The notes under the pieces were generated by a model. The model had not been told where the DNA came from. It made no database searches and saw only the letters and a program-made list of their open reading frames with translations. A program made the position numbers and the translations under genes. Shown piece after piece: positions 8,501 to 14,460 of a DNA stretch of 39,800 nt. The stretch lies in assembly GCA_019114465.1 (NCBI GenBank), contig DXFM01000050.1:1-39800 (forward strand), written 5' to 3'. Within the stretch, counting starts at the first letter, position 1. Every line of letters begins with the position of its first letter. Source of the DNA: Candidatus Lachnoclostridium avicola (GTDB lineage: Bacteria; Bacillota; Clostridia; Lachnospirales; Lachnospiraceae).

Positions 8501-9086
8501 CAAGGATATCAACGTAATGGTATTCGATACCGAGGTTTACTCCAACACTGGCGGACAGTCCGCAAAATCCACTCCTATCGGTGCAGTGGCTCAGTTCGCT
8601 GCAGGCGGCAAGGAGATCAAGAAGAAAGACCTGGCCGGCATTGCCATGACCTACGGTTATGTATATGTAGCTATGATCGCCATGGGCGCTGACTACAACC
8701 AGACTGTAAAGGCCATCGCAGAGGCTGAGGCTTATCCGGGTCCGTCCTTAATCATCGCTTACGCTCCGTGTATCAACCACGGTATCCGCGCCGGCATGGG
8801 CAAGGCTCAGACTGAGGAGAAGAAGGCTGTTGAGAGCGGCTACTGGCATCTGTTCCGCTACAATCCGGCTCTGAAGGCAGAGGGCAAGAACCCCTTCACT
8901 CTGGATTCCAAGGCTCCGGTTGGAGATTACAAGGAATTCTTAAAGGGCGAGGTTCGTTACACCTCTCTGGCTCTGAAGAATCCGGCAAGAGCGGATATGC
9001 TGTTCGAGAAGGCAGCAGAGAACGCAAAGGAGAGATACAGATATCTGACCAGACTGTCTGCTCTGTATGCTCCCGAGGAAGAATAA
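5535..9086 (+). CDS. nifJ: Pyruvate:ferredoxin (flavodoxin) oxidoreductase
   Basis: A 1183-residue single-chain enzyme of the usual length, converting pyruvate and CoA to acetyl-CoA, CO2 and reduced ferredoxin; cytoplasmic, central to clostridial fermentation. In order: TPP pyrimidine domain (about 1-240, with YPITPSSVMPEH), transketolase-C-like domain (250-390), the gamma-type domain (400-620), a ferredoxin domain with two 4Fe-4S motifs (C694xxC697xxC700xxxC704 and C748xxC751xxC754xxxC758), then the TPP-binding domain with the proximal cluster cysteines C819 and C822 and the GDGW motif near residue 970 followed by NTGGQS. AGGAGG lies before ATG 5535 and a strong promoter upstream. Codon use differs from every neighbour: many GTT, GCT, CGT and TTC/AAC/AAG codons, as in very highly expressed genes; this fits expression level rather than transfer. 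A strong terminator follows, so it is transcribed alone. Confidence 0.97.
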   Translation: MARKMKTMDGNEAAAHASYAFTEVAAMYPITPSSVMPEHTDEWATDGRLNIFGRPVQITEMQSEAGAAGAVHGSLAAGALTTTYTASQGLLLMIPNLYKIAGEQLPGVFNVSARALASHALSIFGDHSDVYACRQTGCAMLCESSVQEVMDLTPVAHLAALTGKVPFINFFDGFRTSHEIQKIETWDYDDLKEMMDWDALAAFRKQALNPNHPCQRGSAQNPDIFFQAREACNPYYDALPAIVQDYMDKVNAKIGTNYKLFNYYGAEDAEHVIIAMGSVNETIEETIDYLAKQGKKVGLVKVRLYRPFAADALVAAIPSTVKQISVLDRTKEPGSLGEPLYLDVVAALKGTQFNDVPVYTGRYGLGSKDTTPAQIVAVYENTEKKRFTIGIVDDVTNLSLPEGEPLVTTPEGTINCKFWGLGSDGTVGANKNSIKIIGDNTDMYAQAYFDYDSKKSGGVTMSHLRFGHEKIKSTYLIKRANFVACHNPAYIRKYNMVQELVDGGTFLLNCPWDMEGLEKHLPGQVKKYIADHNINFYVIDGVKIGIETGMGSTRINTILQSAFFKLANIIPEEHAIELMKDAAQKTYGRKGEDVVKKNWAAIEEGAKQVVKVAVPESWKNCEDEGLDMAHAEEGRQDVVDFVNNIQSKVNAQEGYSLPVSAFKDYVDGSTPSGSAAYEKRGIAVNVPVWNSDNCIQCNFCSYVCPHAVIRPVVMNEEEAAAAPADMKKVPMTGMPGYYFSMTISALDCTGCGSCANVCPGKKGEKALTMDRLEKNMGEQAIFDFGQKLSEKPEVLAKFKETTVKGSQFKQPLLEYSGACAGCGETPYAKLITQLFGDRMYIANATGCSSIWGNSSPSTPYTVNRKGQGPAWDNSLFEDNAEFGYGMLLANNALRDWLKDKVTAVYESEKSSDEVKAACKEWLDTFSVGATNGTATDKLVAALEGVDCPLCKEILENKDFLAKKSQWVFGGDGWAYDIGFGGVDHVLASGKDINVMVFDTEVYSNTGGQSAKSTPIGAVAQFAAGGKEIKKKDLAGIAMTYGYVYVAMIAMGADYNQTVKAIAEAEAYPGPSLIIAYAPCINHGIRAGMGKAQTEEKKAVESGYWHLFRYNPALKAEGKNPFTLDSKAPVGDYKEFLKGEVRYTSLALKNPARADMLFEKAAENAKERYRYLTRLSALYAPEEE

Positions 9087-9113
9087 TTTCAGATCGTTTT
9101 TTGACGGCTGACG

Positions 9114-9147
9114 GCCGCCGGGGATTTTTCCCCGGCGGCTTTTTTTT
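9114..9147 (+). terminator. Rho-independent terminator of the PFOR gene
   Basis: GCCGCCGGGGA and TCCCCGGCGGC form an 11-base-pair stem around TTTT, followed by a run of about eight T. Confidence 0.95.
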
Positions 9148-9150
9148 GCT

Positions 9151-9230
9151 GTGAAAGCCCGGTAGGCCGGATTGCGAATGCAGGTCGAATCGCGTGAGTG
9201 CGCAGCACGGAGCGATCCGAGGGCTTTCAT
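9151..9230. repeat. Branched inverted-repeat element, unknown type
   Basis: GTGAAAGCCC (9151-9160) pairs with GGGCTTTCAT (9221-9230). Inside are two partly exclusive hairpins: GATTGCGA with TCGAATC (9170-9191, one bulge), and CGAATCGC with GCGATCCG (9186-9193 and 9212-9219) enclosing GTGCGCAGCAC. There is no open frame and no T run. It sits after the PFOR terminator and before the gntR promoter. It could be an interspersed palindromic repeat or a small RNA; no second copy was seen in the window. Confidence 0.5.
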
Positions 9231-9269
9231 AGAAACTTTGTTCCTAAGAATTTCGTAAGAATTATTTCC

Positions 9270-9298
9270 TTGTCAAATGAGCTGTTTTACTATATAAC
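9270..9298 (+). promoter_or_regulatory. Sigma-A promoter of the gntR-ABC operon
   Basis: TTGTCA (9270-9275), a 17-base spacer and TATAAC (9293-9298). The -10 box overlaps the start of the palindromic operator. Confidence 0.8.
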
Positions 9299-9322
9299 TG
9301 TATTAATAGTGTTAGTACAGTT
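9296..9322 (+). promoter_or_regulatory. Palindromic operator, likely for the GntR regulator itself
   Basis: AACTGTATTAA and TTAGTACAGTT are inverted copies (10 of 11 match) around TAGTG. It begins in the -10 box and covers the transcription start, the place where YtrA-type GntR repressors block their own operons. The link to the adjacent regulator is inference from position and symmetry. Confidence 0.72.
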
Positions 9323-9337
9323 AGGAGGGAGCGGCAG

Positions 9338-9718
9338 ATGATTTTCCTGGATTACAAAGACCGGCGTCCCATTTACGAGCAGGTGATGGAACGGCTTCAG
9401 GAGCTGATGCTCATGGGAGTTCTGGGGCAGGACGAGAAGCTTCCGTCTGTGAGGGGCCTGGCCACAGAGCTCTCCATCAATCCCAACACCATCCAGAGAG
9501 CCTATATGGAGCTGGAGAGGCAGGGGTATATCTATTCTGTGAAGGGAAAGGGCAGTTTTGTGGCGGATGTGAGCCGGATGAAGGACGCCAAATGGCAGGA
9601 GTTGAAAACGGGGATGGCGGAGCTGGCTGAGAAGGCTGTGCGCCTGGGCACAGGGGCGGAAGAGTTTGCCCGGCTGGCGGAGGAAGCTTATGGAAAGGCA
9701 GGGGAAACGGATGATTGA
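9338..9718 (+). CDS. GntR family transcriptional regulator, YtrA subfamily
   Basis: A 126-residue protein. Residues 1-75 are a winged helix-turn-helix with the family pattern RRPIYEQVMERLQELM, LPSVRGLATELSINPNTI and YIYSVKGKGSFVA. Only about 50 residues follow, a short helical dimerisation tail, which places it in the YtrA group rather than FadR or HutC types that carry a large ligand domain. YtrA-type genes usually head operons encoding an ABC transporter, as here: the next ATG overlaps its end. A good AGGAGGGAG ribosome site precedes ATG 9338 and a palindromic operator lies just upstream, so self-repression is likely. The signal that releases it is unknown; in Bacilli relatives respond to cell-wall antibiotics. 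Confidence 0.92.
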   Translation: MIFLDYKDRRPIYEQVMERLQELMLMGVLGQDEKLPSVRGLATELSINPNTIQRAYMELERQGYIYSVKGKGSFVADVSRMKDAKWQELKTGMAELAEKAVRLGTGAEEFARLAEEAYGKAGETDD

Positions 9719-10610
9719 GACAGTGAATCTGACGAAACGGTTTGAGGATGTGGTGGCGGTGGACCATGTGAGCGCCGCCATAAAAGACGGATATGTGTTT
9801 GGACTGGTGGGCACAAACGGAGCTGGGAAGAGCACCTTTCTGCGGATGCTGAGCGGTGTGCTGAAGCCGGACGAGGGGACGGTGACCATAGACGGAGCCC
9901 CTGTCTACGAAAATGAAAAAGCGAAGCTGCGGTTTTTCTATATTTCCGATGACCAGCATTTTCCCGGGAATGGGACTCCCAGGGATATGATGGCTTTTTA
10001 CCGGAAGTTTTATCCGGCCTTTGACTGCGGCCGGTACCAGAAGCTGCTGGACAGCTTCGGTCTTCCCGGAAACCGCAAGATCAGCACCTTTTCCAAGGGC
10101 ATGAAGAAGCAGCTTTCCGTGCTCTGCGGCATCTGCGCGGGAACAGACTATCTGTTCTGTGACGAGACCTTTGACGGCCTGGATCCGGTGATGCGCCAGA
10201 CGGTTAAGAGCCTGTTTGCCAACGATATGGAGGAGCGGAATATGACCCCCATCATCGCCTCCCACAACTTAAGGGAGCTGGAGGACATCTGTGATCATGT
10301 GGGGCTGCTCCACAAGGGAGGAATTCTGCTGTCCCGGGATCTGGATGAGATGAAGACCACCATCCACAAGGTACAGTGCGTGCTGGCGGACGGGGATCAG
10401 GGAGAGAGCCTGAAGGGGCTGGAGATCATGAAGAAAGAGAGCCGAGGACGGCTTCTGACCCTGACAGTAAGGGGAGAGCGGGAGCAGGTGGAGGCGGTGA
10501 TGCAGGCGGCTGAGCCGGTGTTTTATGAACTGATTCCCCTGTCTCTGGAGGAGATATTTATCAGCGAAACGGAGGTGGCCGGTTATGATATTAAAAAACT
10601 GGTTTTTTAA
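9711..10610 (+). CDS. ABC transporter ATP-binding protein (YtrB-like)
   Basis: A 299-residue ATPase. Upstream in-frame starts exist, but ATG 9711 overlaps the gntR end and gives the normal N-terminus MIETVNLTKRFEDVVAVDHV. It has Walker A GTNGAGKST (34-42), a degenerate signature FSKGMKKQ (128-134) in place of LSGGQ, as in other members of this branch, Walker B YLFCDE (147-152), a D-loop (GLDP) and switch histidine H185. The last ~80 residues form an extra domain after the nucleotide-binding fold. It pairs with the permease whose start lies 26 bases inside this gene. Together they form the transporter of the GntR operon; substrate and direction are not evident, though the context suggests export or antibiotic response. 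Confidence 0.92.
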   Translation: MIETVNLTKRFEDVVAVDHVSAAIKDGYVFGLVGTNGAGKSTFLRMLSGVLKPDEGTVTIDGAPVYENEKAKLRFFYISDDQHFPGNGTPRDMMAFYRKFYPAFDCGRYQKLLDSFGLPGNRKISTFSKGMKKQLSVLCGICAGTDYLFCDETFDGLDPVMRQTVKSLFANDMEERNMTPIIASHNLRELEDICDHVGLLHKGGILLSRDLDEMKTTIHKVQCVLADGDQGESLKGLEIMKKESRGRLLTLTVRGEREQVEAVMQAAEPVFYELIPLSLEEIFISETEVAGYDIKKLVF

Positions 10611-12753
10611 GGGAATCGGGGAAGAGATGAAACGGAGACTCTGGGCTGCGGCCCTCTCGGTGCTGGTGTTTTTCTTTTCCCTTCCGGTGGTGATGGTCTA
10701 TTTGACTACATCCGAATATACGGGCGGGGACTGGACGGCGAATTTTACCAGAGACGCCCTGAAGGTGCTGTCCTATGACAATGGATGGATGATTTTTCTC
10801 ATGGCAGTCCTGGCGGTGCTGCTGGGGGTGTCGGGATTTTCCTACCTGAATTCCAGGAGGAAGGTGGACTTTTACCACAGCCTTCCCATGCGAAGAGAAA
10901 AGCTGTTTGCGGTGCAGTACGTCTCCGGCATTCTGATTGCCGCCGTTCCCTATCTGTTCTTCGCGGTGGTCAGCGCCGCGGTGGCGGCGGCCAGCGGGGC
11001 CCCGGGGGGAGTGGTCATGAAAACGGCTCTGGAAGGCTGGGCCTATCAGATGCTGTCCTTCACGATCCTGTACACCACGGCGGTGATCGCTGTGATGATG
11101 ACGGGGAATACGGTGGTGGCTCTTTTGGGATTCGCGGTGTTCAACGCTTACATTCCCGCTATGCTGGGGCTCCTGGAGAGCCTGGCGGAAACCTGCCTGG
11201 ATACGTTCTGCGATTATGAGATGATGGCTGGCTGGGTGCCGAAAACGTCGCCCTTTGCTTTCTATATATCAGGACTGACCGACGACATCTCGGCGGAGAG
11301 AATTTTCTCCCGCCTGGCAGTGTGGGCCGTCCTCGTCCTGATTGCCCTGTTCCTTCATAAAAAACGTCCGTCTGAAGCGGCGGGGAAGGCGATGGCCTTT
11401 CCAGTCAGCCAGCCAATCATACGGATTCTCCTGGTGGTGGAGTTTGCGTTGGCAGGCCTTCTGTTTTTCTGGATTCTTGGGAAGGGCGGAATGGGATGGG
11501 CCGTTTTCGGCCTGCTGGCAGGGGGAGTGATCTCCCACTGCGTCATTGAGATTATTTATCATTTTGATTTTAAGAAATTGTTTTCCCACAGGCTCCAGAT
11601 GGGGGCGTCCCTGGTTCTGGCATTTGCCCTGTTCGCCCTGTTTCGCTGGGATCTGACGGGCTATGACCGGTGGATTCCCGATCCGGACCGGCTTCATTCC
11701 GCGGCGGTGTACTCCGACGAAGTGGACGGCTGGGTGGATTACGGGAGCTTTACGAACCGCTACGGCCAGGACAGTTCCTGGACCTGGACGGGAAATCAGG
11801 AGTATATTTTCGAGAATATGAGCCTGGAGGATAAAAATCTGGCACGGAACCTGGCGGAGACATGGAACCGCCTTTCCTCGGAGGATGGGGAGAACTGGTG
11901 GGAGACCGTTTACGTGGAGTACCGGATGGAGAGCGGAAGAAGGACCACCCGCCGGTACAACTTCCCGGAGGGAACGCTGAGACAGGCGATGGCGCCGGTT
12001 TATGAGGATCAGGGCTATAAAAATGGCCGTTATCCCCTTCTGGAAATGGATGGTGATCAGCTTCAGGATGTGCAGCTGTCCATCCGGGGAGAGACCGTCC
12101 GTCTGGGCCGGCAGGAGGCGGTATCCCGGGAGAATCTGAGGGCCCTGCTGGAGGCTTACCAGCAGGATCTGCGGGAGATGACCCTGGAGGATTCCGGGCA
12201 GGCGCCTGCGGCGGAGATCCGCTTCCTGGATGAGCGCCGGGTGAAGGCGGTGGAGAACCAGGATTACCGGTATGATGGGGTGGAATATTATCCCATATAT
12301 CCCAGCTTTTTCCGGACTCTTGAGGTCCTTGGCTCCATCGGCGTGGAGGTAGACCAGAAGGTGGACCCGGAGTCCATACGCTCCATCCAGGTGGAGGCGG
12401 AGATTCAGAGAGAGGCGGAGGGAGACGCCGCGGAGCAGGAGTCCTGGACTTACGCCTATCAGCAGTATGAGGAGACGGACCGGGATACGATCGGAAGAAT
12501 CGCGGAGGAGATGATCTACGGCCCCTACCAGAGGTATCAGAACCTTTATGAGAATGAGGGAGATGTGTATCTGGATGTGGATTTCTACGCGGAGAGTGCC
12601 GCCGAGGCGGATTCCCTGGGGGATGGGAATTATGCCAGAACCGATCAGGGAGAGATTTATTACACGGTCCGGTATTATCTGCCTGCCGGGGACCTGGCAG
12701 ATGAGCTGACGGAGAAAGCGGTCAGGCTGTGGGAAGTGCAGCCCGGTCAGTAA
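10585..12753 (+). CDS. ABC transporter permease with large C-terminal soluble domain
   Basis: A 722-residue protein. The first ~360 residues hold about nine hydrophobic spans (near 20-40, 66-85, 108-135, 150-172, 175-200, 245-258, 280-300, 302-325, 340-356), including the FYHSLPMRREKLF motif common in ABC-2 permeases of the YtrC/D type. The remaining ~360 residues are soluble, acidic and aromatic-rich (DRWIPDPDRL, WVDYGSF, EYRMESGRRTTRRYNFPEG) and presumably face outside. This tail resembles domains of unknown function attached to clostridial ABC permeases (possibly DUF6449; from memory, not checked). GGAGGTGG precedes ATG 10585, which lies inside the ATPase gene, implying coupled translation. 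A terminator follows. Confidence 0.85.
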   Translation: MILKNWFFKGIGEEMKRRLWAAALSVLVFFFSLPVVMVYLTTSEYTGGDWTANFTRDALKVLSYDNGWMIFLMAVLAVLLGVSGFSYLNSRRKVDFYHSLPMRREKLFAVQYVSGILIAAVPYLFFAVVSAAVAAASGAPGGVVMKTALEGWAYQMLSFTILYTTAVIAVMMTGNTVVALLGFAVFNAYIPAMLGLLESLAETCLDTFCDYEMMAGWVPKTSPFAFYISGLTDDISAERIFSRLAVWAVLVLIALFLHKKRPSEAAGKAMAFPVSQPIIRILLVVEFALAGLLFFWILGKGGMGWAVFGLLAGGVISHCVIEIIYHFDFKKLFSHRLQMGASLVLAFALFALFRWDLTGYDRWIPDPDRLHSAAVYSDEVDGWVDYGSFTNRYGQDSSWTWTGNQEYIFENMSLEDKNLARNLAETWNRLSSEDGENWWETVYVEYRMESGRRTTRRYNFPEGTLRQAMAPVYEDQGYKNGRYPLLEMDGDQLQDVQLSIRGETVRLGRQEAVSRENLRALLEAYQQDLREMTLEDSGQAPAAEIRFLDERRVKAVENQDYRYDGVEYYPIYPSFFRTLEVLGSIGVEVDQKVDPESIRSIQVEAEIQREAEGDAAEQESWTYAYQQYEETDRDTIGRIAEEMIYGPYQRYQNLYENEGDVYLDVDFYAESAAEADSLGDGNYARTDQGEIYYTVRYYLPAGDLADELTEKAVRLWEVQPGQ

Positions 12754-12798
12754 ACCCATCATCGGACCGGAGACAGAATTTCAAAAAAGGAACGAAGA

Positions 12799-12838
12799 GG
12801 GAGAGCAGGTCAGGGACGGCCGGCTCTCCCGTTTATTT
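12799..12838 (+). terminator. Probable terminator of the GntR-ABC operon
   Basis: GGGAGAGC (12799-12806) pairs with GCTCTCCC (12823-12830), with some further pairing inside the loop, followed by GTTTATTT. Confidence 0.75.
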
Positions 12839-12913
12839 CGGTGGAATTTCGCCCCGGAGAGCTGCTGACTGACGAAAAATGCAGGAATATCGTTAAATTT
12901 TTGTTAAAAGTCG

Positions 12914-12944
12914 ATTTCTGTCAATTTATTTTATTGACAGAAAT
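12914..12944. promoter_or_regulatory. Perfect inverted repeat overlapping the -35 box
   Basis: ATTTCTGTCAAT (12914-12925) and ATTGACAGAAAT (12933-12944) are exact inverted copies, 12 bases each, around TTATTTT. The right arm contains the TTGACA -35 box. This is what a repressor or activator site would look like; the binding protein is unknown. Confidence 0.75.
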
Positions 12945-12961
12945 TAAAAATGTGATATGAT
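12934..12961 (+). promoter_or_regulatory. Sigma-A promoter of the HPr-like gene
   Basis: A consensus TTGACA (12934-12939), a 16-base spacer and TATGAT (12956-12961) preceded by TGA. Transcription would start near 12968, about 50 bases before the start codon. Confidence 0.85.
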
Positions 12962-13018
12962 AAAGTTATAGAAAAATATCATATTGCTCTTGCCCATACT
13001 TTTAAGGAGGGATTGCGT

Positions 13019-13285
13019 ATGGTGGAGAGGAAGTATCGTGTTTACAGAGACGAGGCCACCCAGCCCCTGCCCATATCGGTTCTGATTCAGGCAGCCAACC
13101 GGTTTCACTGCAATATTTACATGGAAGTGGGATCGAAGCAGTACAATATGAAGAACTATGAGGAGTGTCAGAGCGGGGTGCAGGGAGTGAACAAGATTTG
13201 CGTTCTGTGTTTTGACGGTTCCGATGAACAGGAAGCAGAGGGGAGATTTCTGACATTATTTGGAGGACAATCGAAAGCGGTATGA
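13019..13285 (+). CDS. HPr-like domain protein lacking phosphorylation residues
   Basis: An 88-residue protein. TTG at 13013 is in frame, but ATG 13019 sits 8 bases after AGGAGG and is the better start. The layout follows the phosphocarrier HPr: a helix after the active-site loop (VLIQAANRFHCNIYMEVG), a central loop (YNMKNYEECQSGVQGVNKI) and the end FDGSDEQEAEGRFLTLF, compared with the ADEQDAL pattern of HPr. The active-site histidine is absent (the loop reads ATQPLPIS), and the regulatory serine region reads KNYEECQSGV with no Ser in the usual position. It thus cannot work as a normal PTS carrier; a regulatory or structural role is inference. It stands alone with its own strong promoter, palindrome and terminator. 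Confidence 0.72.
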   Translation: MVERKYRVYRDEATQPLPISVLIQAANRFHCNIYMEVGSKQYNMKNYEECQSGVQGVNKICVLCFDGSDEQEAEGRFLTLFGGQSKAV

Positions 13286-13311
13286 AAAAAGAAGAGATCG
13301 ACAGACAGCAG

Positions 13312-13360
13312 AAAAAATAGCAGTCTCAGTCAGGAAGATGAGTGAGACTGCTATTTTTTT
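13312..13360. terminator. Bidirectional rho-independent terminator
   Basis: AAAAAATAGCAGTCTCA pairs with TGAGACTGCTATTTTTT around a 14-base loop; A and T runs flank it. It can serve the HPr-like gene and the converging DUF368 gene. Confidence 0.95.
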
Positions 13361-13423
13361 GTGCAGAAAACCGGCCTGCAGCTGCTGTGCCGGAGATGCC
13401 TGTCCGCCTGGGGCGGGGAGAGA

Positions 13424-14305
13424 TCAGTGCTCTCCCATAATGTAGGTGATGACTCCGCCGGCCAGGGCCAGGACGATTCCCAGGATCACGGTGCCGGCGC
13501 TCAGAGAGGAGAGCTGGCCAAACAGTCCCGTATTGTAGAAGATGGCGAAGGGGGACGCCAGAATCAGTCCGAAGATGGCACAGTAGGTCTGGATGCCGTA
13601 CTGTTTGAACAGGTAGGTGATCAGCTTGGCGATCAGGAAAATTCCCAGGAGTACGCCGATGCCGAAGGGAACCAGGATCAGGCACAGATGGAGCATGGAA
13701 GAGATATCAAAGACCTTCAAAGCGTCGAAGAATCCCTTCAGGCTGTTGATGATGCCGTAATAATAGCCCAGGATCATGAGAACCAGGGATCCGGATACGC
13801 CGGGAACCACCATGGTGGCCGCGGCAATCACGCCGATCAGGAACAGGAGCACCATGGTTCCGGGAGTGGGATCGATGACGGACATAATGTCGCCGCCTGC
13901 GTTGAGCAGAGGCATTCCCACCGCAATGAGAAAAAGGATGAGAAAGGCCAGAACCCCAGAGATGCCGATGCCTCCGTGGGAGCGCCGTTCCTTCTGCAGG
14001 GAACGGTAGAGAACCGGGATGCCGCCGAAGATCAGTCCCACAAAGGTCATGCAGGTCACAAAGGTGTGGTAGCTGAGCAGGTACTCGATGGCGTAGGTAA
14101 AGCCCACGATTCCCAGGGCACAGCCGATGATGATGGGGAGCAGAGTGAGTACGCTCTTTTTAAAATCCCGGAACAGATTGGAAACGGAACCGATGATTTT
14201 GTCGTACAGGCCCAGGGAGAGGGCCATGGTGCCTCCCGATACGCCGGGAATGACATTGGCGATGCCGATGATCATGCCTTTGATGATGTCAAGTATAAAA
14301 GTCAT
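13424..14305 (-). CDS. DUF368 membrane protein, candidate undecaprenyl-phosphate translocase
   Basis: A 293-residue multi-pass membrane protein. A GTG lies at 14314, but AGGTG sits 6 bases before ATG 14305, so I start there (MTFILDIIKGMIIG). The DUF368 signature appears twice as an internal repeat: NVIPGVSGGTMALSLGLYDK near the N-terminus and VVPGVSGSLVLMILGYYYG near residue 160, each at the head of a re-entrant hydrophobic segment. DUF368 proteins have been reported as translocases returning undecaprenyl phosphate across the membrane (PopT group), which would recycle the lipid carrier for wall synthesis; that role for this copy is inferred from family only. It is divergent from a cardiolipin synthase. 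Confidence 0.9.
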   Translation of the reverse strand: MTFILDIIKGMIIGIANVIPGVSGGTMALSLGLYDKIIGSVSNLFRDFKKSVLTLLPIIIGCALGIVGFTYAIEYLLSYHTFVTCMTFVGLIFGGIPVLYRSLQKERRSHGGIGISGVLAFLILFLIAVGMPLLNAGGDIMSVIDPTPGTMVLLFLIGVIAAATMVVPGVSGSLVLMILGYYYGIINSLKGFFDALKVFDISSMLHLCLILVPFGIGVLLGIFLIAKLITYLFKQYGIQTYCAIFGLILASPFAIFYNTGLFGQLSSLSAGTVILGIVLALAGGVITYIMGEH

Positions 14306-14344
14306 TTTGTTCACCTCATATTTTCAGTTAATGGTCAAGTATAT

Positions 14345-14373
14345 ACTATAACCTATTCCGGCCATTCCTTCAA
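14345..14373 (-). promoter_or_regulatory. Promoter of the DUF368 gene
   Basis: On the minus strand TTGAAG (14373-14368), a 17-base spacer and TATAGT (14350-14345). The start codon is about 40 bases on. Confidence 0.65.
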
Positions 14374-14394
14374 TGAAAACTTTCAACTTCTGGT

Positions 14395-14422
14395 TGCCTG
14401 GAGTATGAAAAACGTGTATAAT
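14395..14422 (+). promoter_or_regulatory. Promoter of the cardiolipin synthase gene
   Basis: TTGCCT (14395-14400), a 16-base spacer and a perfect TATAAT (14417-14422). Transcription would begin near 14429, too close to the ATG at 14434 for a leader, which supports the start at 14461. Confidence 0.7.
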
Positions 14423-14460
14423 TCCAAATTACTATGACCAGGAAGGAGAGTTTGAGGAAT

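Noticed and set aside
9151..9230. Possible tRNA, since GGTCGAATC resembles a T-arm
   Set aside because: The arm is in the wrong place, there is no 7-bp acceptor with the right spacing, no anticodon arm and no CCA.
12808..12819. GGTCAGGGACGG shared with 29897-29908, both inside hairpins
   Set aside because: In about 40 kb many 12-base pairs match by chance, and the flanks do not match.
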